From the NCBI GenBank assembly GCA_016844625.1, contig JAERMN010000032.1, positions 1 to 18,119 on the forward strand: a stretch of DNA of 18,119 bases, given 5' to 3'. Of the stretch, positions 7,341 to 14,279 are shown piece after piece. The notes under the pieces were generated by a model that was not told the DNA's origin, did no database searches, and saw only the letters and a program-made list of their open reading frames with translations. Source of the DNA: Deltaproteobacteria bacterium. Lineage in GTDB: Bacteria; Desulfobacterota; Binatia; UBA9968. The position numbers were made by a program, and so were the translations under genes. Each line of letters begins with the position of its first letter. Positions within the stretch are counted from its first letter, which is position 1.

Positions 7341-8588
7341 CTAGGAATGAGTATCGCGCCCAACGGTTTCTCTAACGCCAAAGCAGAGCAGGCTGGCAGT
7401 TACCAGCGCAAACAGGCCAGTCATCGTAAATGCCAAACCATAGCCCGCCTGTTCAGCGACAAAGCCGAATAGCGCCGGGCTGATTAAACTGCCGACCTCA
7501 CCGACCATGCGCCAAAAGCCAAAGAAACGGCCGCGCGCATTGGCCGGTGCCATATCGGTGCCGAGCACTTGCATGCTGCCCGAGGTAACCGCATGGCCGC
7601 TATGTATCCACAGGAAGCCGGCGATGAATAGCGGCAGACTCCAGCCCCATTGGGCGCTCGCCGCGAGAAAGAACAAGCCGAGGGCCATGAAGATGAATCC
7701 TGGCACCATAGTGGTCTTGCGTCCGTAACGATCCATCAGATAACCGCAGTAAAGTGTGATCGGGATGCCAACGACGCTGCTGGTGGTCGCCAAACCGCCC
7801 AAACCCTTCGCGCCGAGATCGTAAGCGAAGGTCGCGTAGAGCAACAAGGTCCCGCCCCATAATACGCCGCGCGTCATCGAGGCGAACAACTGGGCGCCGA
7901 AAAAACCGCGGTATCGAGCATCGACCATCAAAGTCAGCAAGTCGCGGGTGCTCAACTCCTGCTCGGATTTCTTGTCGGCCTGGCGATTGAGGCCGGGGGC
8001 TGATTCGCGCAGCAAGAATACGCTCGGCACAATCGCCAGCACCGACAAGACTGCATGAACGAAGAATGGCACCCGAATACTCGATGTCGCGAGAATGCCG
8101 CCGAGGGCGGGACCAATGAGTCGGCCGGAACTTTCAGTGCCGACCATGCCGGTAATTTGCCGTCCCCGTTGTCGCTGTTTGCCGACATCAGCGACCATGG
8201 CTAAACGCGCTTGGCGCCACATCTCCATCGCCGCGCCGCCGATAAAACGATAAGCCAACAGTTGGGCGAAGGAGCCTGCCAAGCCGGTGAGGACCGAAGA
8301 GAGCGCCATGAGCAGCGGACCCGCGATAAGAACCGCGCGCCGGCCAAAATGGTCAATGAGAAATCCGCAGGGCAGCGCTGCTACCAAGCCGCCGAAGGCA
8401 TGCATGACAATCACGAGGGATGCTACGGCAAAACCGGTGTCGAAAGATTTCGCAAACACCGGGATCGCCGGCGTCGCGATGCTGGCGCCCAAGGCGAAGA
8501 CGAACGCGGGAAAGTAGAGCGTTAAAAAATGATCGCGAGAAAATCTCACGCCGCTGTCTTCTTGGTCCGAAATTTTGCGGTTATCCAT
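7341..8588 (-). CDS. Major facilitator superfamily transporter
   Basis: An inner-membrane MFS protein of 415 residues from ATG 8588. A TTG eight codons earlier (8612) would also be in frame, and neither start has a clear ribosome site. About 12 hydrophobic segments are visible. The MFS signature between helices 2 and 3 is GFLIDHFGRR (about 75-84), and its counterpart in the second half is CGYLMDRYGRK. The proline- and glycine-rich helices and both motif-A loops suggest a drug/metabolite:proton antiporter, but the substrate cannot be read from sequence. It ends 8 bp from the end of the convergent TctC remnant. A promoter candidate lies at 8694-8722. Confidence 0.9.
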   Translation of the reverse strand: MDNRKISDQEDSGVRFSRDHFLTLYFPAFVFALGASIATPAIPVFAKSFDTGFAVASLVIVMHAFGGLVAALPCGFLIDHFGRRAVLIAGPLLMALSSVLTGLAGSFAQLLAYRFIGGAAMEMWRQARLAMVADVGKQRQRGRQITGMVGTESSGRLIGPALGGILATSSIRVPFFVHAVLSVLAIVPSVFLLRESAPGLNRQADKKSEQELSTRDLLTLMVDARYRGFFGAQLFASMTRGVLWGGTLLLYATFAYDLGAKGLGGLATTSSVVGIPITLYCGYLMDRYGRKTTMVPGFIFMALGLFFLAASAQWGWSLPLFIAGFLWIHSGHAVTSGSMQVLGTDMAPANARGRFFGFWRMVGEVGSLISPALFGFVAEQAGYGLAFTMTGLFALVTASLLCFGVRETVGRDTHS

Positions 8589-8693
8589 AGTGGAACGGGC
8601 CGCTCTTGCCAATAGGCGTTCGATGAATCGAGTACGGGAACGCGACGCAGCTGGCGAATTTCTTTGCCAGCGCCGAGATGTTGGCTCCGTCTC

Positions 8694-8722
8694 GATATAG
8701 TCGGATCGACGCCCGGCGTCAA
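8694..8722 (-). promoter_or_regulatory. Sigma70-type promoter of the MFS gene
   Basis: On the minus strand, TTGACG (8717-8722) is separated by 17 bp from TATATC (8694-8699). Transcription would start near 8687, leaving about 100 nt of leader before ATG 8588. Assigned by eye. Confidence 0.5.
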
Positions 8723-8731
8723 TTCGTCGCT

Positions 8732-8753
8732 AGTTTTTCAAAAGTTTTTCAAC
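8732..8753. repeat. 11-bp tandem repeat in the divergent intergenic region
   Basis: AGTTTTTCAAA and AGTTTTTCAAC follow each other directly. The period is one helical turn, between the MFS promoter and the divergent small gene at 8797. It could be an upstream element or a regulator site for either gene. Confidence 0.5.
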
Positions 8754-8796
8754 ACGCGAGTTGCACAGCGAAAACAATTCCGATAGACCAAGCGCA

Positions 8797-9273
8797 ATGG
8801 CGACGCGATACAGCTATTCCGGAACGCTACGCACCATCGGTCAAGAGCTTGAGAAGCGCGGCATCGATATCTTCGAGCTACGCTGCCAGCGCGCCGACTA
8901 TACGATTCAATACGGCGATCCCAAACCGCCGCATACCGGATTGCTGGATATCTATTTCTCCGGCGAGGAGATCCGATCATTGGATCTCGACGCCGCGCGC
9001 CAGCGCGGCGGCAGGTTCAAGCTAGTGAGCTTTGGCCGCCTCCCGGAAATCCTGCGCGCTCTGGGTCGGCACGTCGAGAACAAAGCGGGCAAAATCTTAA
9101 AGATTTCCACGGCCACATCGATGCCCACACTAGATTCCTTTCGGTTAGAATATCAAAGTCCCGATGGCCGCATTCAGGCCGAAGAGTTGACCAGTTCGGC
9201 GATGGCCGACCTGGCGCTGCGCATGTACCGCATCCGCCTGCATGTTCAATCGCAGCCGGACCGGCGGATTTGA
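8797..9273 (+). CDS. Small protein of an unrecognised family, copy 2 (apparently intact)
   Basis: A soluble-looking protein of 158 residues with no signal peptide or membrane segment. ATG 8797 is chosen because it matches the start of the paralogue at 5450; the frame is open to a TTG at 8761. The N-terminal block TLRTIGQELEKRGIDIFEL (10-28), the central LPEILRALGRHV (82-93) and a beta-rich C-terminal part (DSFRLEYQSPDG, 113-124) match copy 1. The tail EELTSSAMADLALRMYRIRL (129-148) is helical and is missing in copy 1. It is divergent from the MFS gene and convergent with the PycB-like gene 44 bp away. I do not recognise a named domain. Two related copies in 4 kb argue that this is a real protein family. 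Confidence 0.75.
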   Translation: MATRYSYSGTLRTIGQELEKRGIDIFELRCQRADYTIQYGDPKPPHTGLLDIYFSGEEIRSLDLDAARQRGGRFKLVSFGRLPEILRALGRHVENKAGKILKISTATSMPTLDSFRLEYQSPDGRIQAEELTSSAMADLALRMYRIRLHVQSQPDRRI

Positions 9274-9316
9274 TCCAACATCCCGCTCACCGGTTAGGCC
9301 CGCTTTCGTCAAGCTT

Positions 9317-10786
9317 TCATCGAGTCGGTTCATGTCGTTCCATCTGAATCGACCATTCGCCGCGCTGAATGTAAATCCGCCCAAACCGCTTTCGTTTGCT
9401 CAATGCTTGGATCAAAGCGACCAGCGGCCGACGCGCGCTTAAGTATTCTTTGGTCGCCCCGGCGGCTTTCATCGCGACAACCTCATCGGCGCCGGCGAAA
9501 TAGCGCAGCAGCAACTCGTCATCATCGATGCCATCGCCGCCAAGTTGGGCGCGAAATTCAGCGACGGTCGGCGTAGGCGGTTGCCAACGCGCCAGCTCAC
9601 GGGCGCGCGGGCGGCTGAGAATTTTGTCTTTGATATTGGCCTCGATGGAGCCGCTCTCCTCTTCGCCCCAAATTCCAGCGGCATACTGAATCAGCTCATC
9701 ACTCACCTCTTTGTAGCGTTCGCCGAGGATCACATTCATCGCTGCCTGCACGCCGACGAATTGGGAATAGGGCGTTACCATGATCGGATAGCCAAGTTCT
9801 TGGCGTACTCGCCCCACTTCGGCCAAGACTTCGCCGATGCCCTCGCCCATGCCGAGCTTGGTCAATTGAAAGTGAAAGTTAGAGATCATCCCGCCCGGCA
9901 CTTGATGGAGCGCATGGTAACTATCGAACTCGCGGGGTTCGCCGATGGTAAAGCCTTCACGCTTAGCGATATCGGTGAAATGCCCCTCGACCGCGTGAAG
10001 AACGTTTTCGTCGATTTTCGTCCGATAACCGAGCGCCCGGGCATTTCTCGCGATATGAAATAATGACGGATTCGACGAGCTGTTGGCTAGTGGCGGGATC
10101 GCTGTATTGATCGAAGCGACGCCGAGCTTGATCGCCTCCAGGCAACACAGCGGGCCGAGGCCAGTGATGCAATGGGTATGAAACTCGCGTGGAATGTTTC
10201 CCATCGCAGCGAGCACCGCCGGCACGAGCGTGCGCGTCCGCTCCGGCGTAAGCAGCGCGCCGGGATCTTTAAGACAGAGCCGCGCTGGCTTAAGCTCGGC
10301 GGCGGCACGCGCCCGTTCCATGTAATACGCGTCGGTATGCTTTGGCGACTCGGAAAAGATCAGGTTGATGATCGTATCCAATCCGACCGCGCTGGCGCTC
10401 CGCACCATCTCTGCCCAATGGGCGACCGTGTTCGATGGGTCAGAACTGCGTAACTCACGTATGCCGTTGGCCGCAAGCCGCTGGAGCCAAAGCTCGCTGG
10501 CGCACGCCGGCGTCACTTGAAAACCGGCCATGTAACGATTGCGAATTCCGCGTAGCGGCGTCTCAGTAATGCACTGACGGACGAGTCGGATGCGTTGCCA
10601 AATATCTTCTTTGAACTCGCGGCAGGCTTTTTTGAAAAACGACGGGGCTACCAGTTCGATCGCCTCGAAACCGGCGCGGTCCATCGCAGCGGCGATCGGC
10701 AGGATCATGCCGGTCAGCATCGCTTCGGCCCAAAGACTTTGATGGCCATCGCGTAGCGTGGTATCGACAAAGCCAATCTCATCCAT
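9317..10786 (-). CDS. PycB/OadA-like carboxyltransferase (HMGL-like plus conserved carboxylase domain, no biotin domain)
   Basis: 489 residues from ATG 10786 (AGGA nine bases upstream). The protein has the carboxyltransferase architecture of pyruvate carboxylase subunit B and the oxaloacetate decarboxylase alpha chain. The HMGL-like TIM barrel begins DTTLRDGHQSLWA (8-20), with His203/His205 (FHTHC) as metal ligands and CLKDPGALL (171-179) at the site where PycB/OadA have the carbamylated lysine (Lys173 here, with PG instead of MA). The conserved carboxylase domain follows: HQVPGGMISN (294-303) and VTPYSQFVGVQAAMNV (337-352). There is no C-terminal biotin-attachment motif, so any carboxyl carrier must be a separate protein; none is in the window, nor is a biotin carboxylase. 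It probably acts on a pyruvate/oxaloacetate-like ketoacid, but a different aldol-type reaction cannot be excluded. Confidence 0.88.
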   Translation of the reverse strand: MDEIGFVDTTLRDGHQSLWAEAMLTGMILPIAAAMDRAGFEAIELVAPSFFKKACREFKEDIWQRIRLVRQCITETPLRGIRNRYMAGFQVTPACASELWLQRLAANGIRELRSSDPSNTVAHWAEMVRSASAVGLDTIINLIFSESPKHTDAYYMERARAAAELKPARLCLKDPGALLTPERTRTLVPAVLAAMGNIPREFHTHCITGLGPLCCLEAIKLGVASINTAIPPLANSSSNPSLFHIARNARALGYRTKIDENVLHAVEGHFTDIAKREGFTIGEPREFDSYHALHQVPGGMISNFHFQLTKLGMGEGIGEVLAEVGRVRQELGYPIMVTPYSQFVGVQAAMNVILGERYKEVSDELIQYAAGIWGEEESGSIEANIKDKILSRPRARELARWQPPTPTVAEFRAQLGGDGIDDDELLLRYFAGADEVVAMKAAGATKEYLSARRPLVALIQALSKRKRFGRIYIQRGEWSIQMERHEPTR

Positions 10787-10864
10787 GATGCGGTGTCCTA
10801 CTTTTCAATTAAACCAAGCCGCTTCGCGGGCGGGGCTTTAACACCGCCGCTGATTAAAATATCG

Positions 10865-10888
10865 CAAAGGGGATGCTCGCCCCCTTTG
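10865..10888 (-). terminator. Candidate terminator hairpin behind the MEKHLA gene
   Basis: CAAAGGGG (10865-10872) and CCCCTTTG (10881-10888) form a perfect 8-bp stem with an 8-nt loop. On the minus strand it is followed by CGATATTTT, only a modest T-run. It lies 66 bp past the MEKHLA stop. Confidence 0.4.
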
Positions 10889-10907
10889 GAAACCCCATAA
10901 TACTGTG

Positions 10908-10925
10908 CCCGCCTCGAGAGGCGGG
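10908..10925. repeat. 18-bp perfect palindrome
   Basis: CCCGCCTCGAGAGGCGGG has 8-bp arms around GA. It stands between the MEKHLA stop and the preceding hairpin, and together with GGCGGGGCTTTAAC near 10830 it makes this gap a cluster of GC-rich inverted repeats. Confidence 0.7.
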
Positions 10926-10954
10926 GTTAACATAGAATCTATCGGCCGTGGCTG

Positions 10955-11485
10955 TTATCGGTCAGCCTGTCCATCGAGAAAGCGCCAATCGCTAAACCGC
11001 GCCGCTTGGCCGCAGGGCGCGCCAGCTTCATCGAGAAGATTCCACACCGTCGCCTTCTCGATCATAAAGCGTCGGCCACTTTTGGCCACGCGCACGCCGC
11101 GATAATCGTCGACAAAACCCTGCCGGGTTACTGCGCCAAGCAGGCGCGCGCGTTCGTCTTGGTGCGTGGCCTCGGCGGTGTGTCGCGACGGAGTCTGAGT
11201 CAACTCCGCCCAGCTCATCTCAAAGAGTTGCAGCCCAGCGAGATTGCCATAATTCAAGAGCGGATCCTGCGCGCTATCGTGCGACAGAACGGCAAACGGC
11301 GCGTGAAACAATTGCCGCGCTTGCTCGACTATCGGCACATTGGGCGAGACTAAGTGTCGGCCGGTCCAATAGCGCAAGCTCTCGATCAGGCGAGCGACAT
11401 GTGGCGCAAGATAACCATTTTCCTCGCTTGGCACGGCCGGCGCTCTTCGGAGCGTTTCAACAGGTGACTGCATATCTGCCGTCAT
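10955..11485 (-). CDS. MEKHLA-domain protein (PAS-like)
   Basis: 176 residues; a small cytoplasmic sensor-like fold. After a variable N-terminus, ENGYLAPHVARLIESLRYWT (22-41) begins the domain, followed by FHAPFAVLSHD (60-70), DPLLNYGNLAGLQLFEMSW (74-92), and the C-terminal core YRGVRVAKSGRRFMIEKATV (128-147) with GQAARFSDW (159-167). This matches the MEKHLA family, which in plants is fused to HD-ZIP III regulators and in bacteria occurs as a stand-alone protein of unknown role. ATG 11485 is used; ATG 11473 is also possible, and neither has a clear ribosome site. Neighbours give no functional hint. Confidence 0.88.
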   Translation of the reverse strand: MTADMQSPVETLRRAPAVPSEENGYLAPHVARLIESLRYWTGRHLVSPNVPIVEQARQLFHAPFAVLSHDSAQDPLLNYGNLAGLQLFEMSWAELTQTPSRHTAEATHQDERARLLGAVTRQGFVDDYRGVRVAKSGRRFMIEKATVWNLLDEAGAPCGQAARFSDWRFLDGQADR

Positions 11486-12277
11486 GATCGGCGCCGATTC
11501 TAGTGGTCACGTTTCAATCACGCAAGGGAGCGGCTCATGATCGCAAAGACGTGGAGGTGCCACGCGCGCGACAAGAACCGCCGGAATTGACGCCTGCTCG
11601 ATGGGGATCGTAGAAGCTAAAGGATCGCGAAGAATCTGATTGAAAGCGTAAAGAAACTCAGATTGCCGAGAATACCGTCGGTGACCGAGAGCGCGTTGAG
11701 GGTGGCTGGTAACTCAATCAACCTTGAGCGGGTCCGACTTGGTCTCAATTGCCGGAGCCGCCGCGGCTGATTGACTGGTTATGATGGTGCCTAGTTTACG
11801 GCGCTGGCCATTCTCCTGGGCTTTCATGGCGTTTAGGCGCTCGCGGAACCAGGTCCTCTCCGGCCACTGCCAGTTGCCATCGACCTCTGGGAAATTGTTA
11901 GGCAGCTTGGAGCCCATACTGAGTTAAATTCGTGAGCAAGCGACGTACCAGCCGTAACTAGTCAACATATCGACGTTGTAATCCACGGCGGCATTCATCC
12001 TTCGCACAAAAATCGTCGATCTCGGCCATAAATCGTTGAACATGAAGCTTGCGCCAGGTGTGCGGAACTTGGCGCGGCGATCGATGCAATGAAAGCTCTC
12101 GCGAGCGGCACAGCATGAGCACCGACAAAGATTGCAATCGGCAGGCGCCCGCTGATCGGTAATCGGTTGTAGCATCTCGCAGCAAGCGCGCGACAATTGC
12201 GCCAAGGATTGACAATCATGGCGTTGAGGTTGCTCGGCAGTTATAGCGTGAGTTGAGCGGGCTCGGAATCGTCGGCG
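11486..12277. other. Sparse intergenic stretch with one small candidate gene
   Basis: Apart from the 67-codon frame at 11714-11917, I see only overlapping short minus frames at 11924-12219 that share no recognisable motif and have no ribosome site. It is possibly decayed coding sequence. Confidence 0.4.
11714..11917 (-). CDS. Small hypothetical protein
   Basis: A 67-residue frame. Its first half has a protein-like composition with conserved-looking tryptophans (GNWQWPERTWFRERLNAMKA, 14-33), and its tail is Ala/Ser/Lys-rich. ATG 11917 lacks a ribosome site. I do not recognise a family; it is soluble, with no signal peptide. It is kept because Trp-Pro-Glu-Arg-Thr-Trp is unlikely in random sequence, but it may be spurious or a fragment. 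Confidence 0.4.
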   Translation of the reverse strand: MGSKLPNNFPEVDGNWQWPERTWFRERLNAMKAQENGQRRKLGTIITSQSAAAAPAIETKSDPLKVD

Positions 12278-13477
12278 CTATTGTTCGTTGGTGCGTATTA
12301 GGAGTTTGACCCGCTGGCCTTGGCGCAGCGCAGCCGTTGGATAATGGGTGCCACGCCAGTCGATTCCGTCGTTCTTTATGCACTTGAGCCCTACGCGTAA
12401 CAGCAGGGCGGCAATTATCAGAAGACCGGCCGGACAGAACAGTGTGCACAGGAACTCCCTCGTGCCCTCGGAAATCGCTTGCAATGAAAAACCAATGAGC
12501 ATGCCGACGGCGCCGACGCCGGCAAGTAGCAGAATGAAACTCCCTTGCACTAAGCCAAGACCGATGGCGGCTACCGGCGCCGCAGCGAAGCAAGCGATGG
12601 CCCCCACCTGGATAAGCATTAGCCACAAATGATAATTAGCGGTCGGGCCGAAGAGATTTTTCTCCAACCCCTGAAACATTTCGGTGAGCGAAGCGTACCA
12701 CTGAACACTCAGCTCCTGGCGGGCCAGCGCGAGGCACGAACGGCCGCCGCTTTGGTTGATCATCAAGCCTAAGCCGACGTCATCCACCGGTTCGAGTCTC
12801 AACCAAGCGAAACCGGGAGTGCGGCGCAGGGCTTGAGCTTTGACGAGGTTAAAAGCGCCGATGCCGACAAAGGCCTTGCTGCCTTGGCGGTTCACGGCGG
12901 CGGCTCCAGTGCCGATAATGAACAAGAGGCTGAAGGTGCGCACGGCCACGTCGAGCCAGAAGCCATTTTGAATCGTACGCGGAATCAGCGCCAAGTGATC
13001 GCACTGTTGATCTAGCACAAATGCGATGGCCCGACGCAGGATGCCCGGAGCGAAATGCACGTCGGCGTCGGTGCACAAGATCCACTCGCCGTGAGCTCGG
13101 GCGACACCTCGATCGAGCGCATGCACTTTGCCGAGCCAGCCAGTGGGCAACGTTTCGATGTGAATTGCTTTAACTCGGGTATCACCCTGGGCAAGCCGGT
13201 CGATGATTCCACCCGTCGTATCCGTCGAGCGATCGTTGACCAGAATGATTTCCAGATCGGGATAATCCTGGGCGATGAGGGTTTTGACCGCCGACTCGAT
13301 ATTCTCGGCTTCGTTACAAGCCGGAACGATGACACTCAGCTTAGGCCAGCGCTGTGGTAGCGCAATGCTTTGACGCCCGAGTTCGGGTATCCGCTTCAGC
13401 GCCGACCAAAGATAAGCAAAGCCAATGATCCAGAGAGCGCACAACAGGATTAGCGTAAATATCACAAACGTTGCCAT
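12278..13477 (-). CDS. Membrane-anchored family 2 glycosyltransferase (CrtQ/HpnB-like)
   Basis: 399 residues from ATG 13477 (AGGCGA upstream). An N-terminal membrane helix (2-25) is followed by the GT-A domain: KLSVIVPACNEAENI (46-60), NDRSTD (81-86), the metal-binding CTDAD (135-139), EPVDDVG (229-235, acceptor-side acidic motif) and QGLEKN (269-274) in place of the processive QxxRW. Three or so C-terminal membrane helices lie at 284-365, and DGIDWRGTHYP (370-380) is typical of lipid-glycosylating members. Relatives glycosylate carotenoids, hopanoids or other polyprenyl-type lipids at the inner membrane; no hopanoid or carotenoid genes are visible here, so the acceptor is open. It is downstream of maf, separated by a palindrome-rich gap that may uncouple it. 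Confidence 0.88.
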   Translation of the reverse strand: MATFVIFTLILLCALWIIGFAYLWSALKRIPELGRQSIALPQRWPKLSVIVPACNEAENIESAVKTLIAQDYPDLEIILVNDRSTDTTGGIIDRLAQGDTRVKAIHIETLPTGWLGKVHALDRGVARAHGEWILCTDADVHFAPGILRRAIAFVLDQQCDHLALIPRTIQNGFWLDVAVRTFSLLFIIGTGAAAVNRQGSKAFVGIGAFNLVKAQALRRTPGFAWLRLEPVDDVGLGLMINQSGGRSCLALARQELSVQWYASLTEMFQGLEKNLFGPTANYHLWLMLIQVGAIACFAAAPVAAIGLGLVQGSFILLLAGVGAVGMLIGFSLQAISEGTREFLCTLFCPAGLLIIAALLLRVGLKCIKNDGIDWRGTHYPTAALRQGQRVKLLIRTNEQ

Positions 13478-13515
13478 CAGCGATTCGCCTATGAACTGAT
13501 TCTATTTTTCGTTCA

Positions 13516-13592
13516 CCACGCTGCTCGCAGCGTGGAACCAATAAACGGGGCATTTCGCCTGCGGGGTCAATACCCCGCGCTTGACCGTTTAT
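13516..13592. repeat. Cluster of GC-rich palindromes between maf and the glycosyltransferase
   Basis: CCACGCTG-CTCG-CAGCGTGG (13516-13535) is a perfect 8-bp hairpin. GCGGGGT-CAAT-ACCCCGC (13561-13578) is a second, nested inside a wider inverted repeat ATAAACGG (13541-13548)/CCGTTTAT (13585-13592). No T-run follows on either strand, so a simple intrinsic terminator is unlikely. It resembles a mobile intergenic palindromic element. Confidence 0.7.
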
Positions 13593-13641
13593 GGCCTTCG
13601 AGAATTGGCGCTCACAAGAAATAAATCTGCCCAACGCTAGC

Positions 13642-14271
13642 CTAGGAAAATCTCTGCCAATTAAGAAAGGATTTTTCGGCGTAGACCCGATCGACACTGT
13701 CGCCGAACAATATCCCGCGGCTGGCGAGATAATTGGCGATGGGTCTGAGCGGCATACCGACCGCTGCGAGGTAGTCACCCCGGATTGAGTCGATCAACGT
13801 TTCTCCCCTGCCCTGAATCGAATAGGCTCCCGCCTTGTCGAGAGATTCATTACAGTCGAGATAGTTGTCAATCTCGCGCTCGATGAATTGCCGCATATCG
13901 ACTAGGACTCGTTCGACGATCCGCAATTCGCGCCCACCAGCGCGGTCAAGCAGCGCCACAGCGGTAAAAATCTCGTGCGTCTTGCCAGAAAGCGCGCCGA
14001 GCATGCGCCGGGCGTCGTCGCGATCCCGTGGCTTGCCCATCTTTTCGCCGGCGAGCGAAATCATCGTGTCGCTGCCGATCACCAGCGCGTCCGGATAATT
14101 TCGTGCCACGGACTCGGCCTTGCCAAAGGCGAAATCGAGAACTTCGTCTTCGATCGACAAATGTGGCGTGACGCGTTCCTCGAATGGCGGGGCGATGATA
14201 TCGAAGGGCAAACCGAGCAGCGCCAAGATTTCCCTGCGGCGCGGCGATGTCGAGGCGAGGATCAAACGCAT
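13642..14271 (-). CDS. maf: Maf-family nucleotide pyrophosphatase (YhdE-like)
   Basis: 209 residues. Maf proteins hydrolyse nucleoside triphosphates to monophosphates, clearing non-canonical or modified nucleotides in the cytoplasm. The phosphate-binding ASTSPRRREIL (6-16), GSDTMI (66-71) with the catalytic Asp68, MGKPRD (78-83) and DKAGAYSIQGRG (145-156) are all present. The DKAGAY.IQG form and VGMPL fit the YhdE type (dTTP/UTP pyrophosphatase) rather than the YceF/m7GTP type. The start ATG 14271 lies 8 bp after the dus stop without a good ribosome site, suggesting translational coupling. The C-terminus is about 15 residues longer than usual. Confidence 0.95.
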   Translation of the reverse strand: MRLILASTSPRRREILALLGLPFDIIAPPFEERVTPHLSIEDEVLDFAFGKAESVARNYPDALVIGSDTMISLAGEKMGKPRDRDDARRMLGALSGKTHEIFTAVALLDRAGGRELRIVERVLVDMRQFIEREIDNYLDCNESLDKAGAYSIQGRGETLIDSIRGDYLAAVGMPLRPIANYLASRGILFGDSVDRVYAEKSFLNWQRFS

Positions 14272-14279
14272 GAAGGGCG

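Noticed and set aside
11924..12219. Three overlapping minus frames of 74-93 codons
   Set aside because: They have open frames in all three phases without motifs, membrane segments or ribosome sites. A decayed gene is possible but cannot be shown.
12278..13477. Naming the glycosyltransferase hpnB or crtQ
   Set aside because: No hopanoid or carotenoid genes are present and the motifs are shared by several membrane GT2 groups, so a symbol would be overreach.
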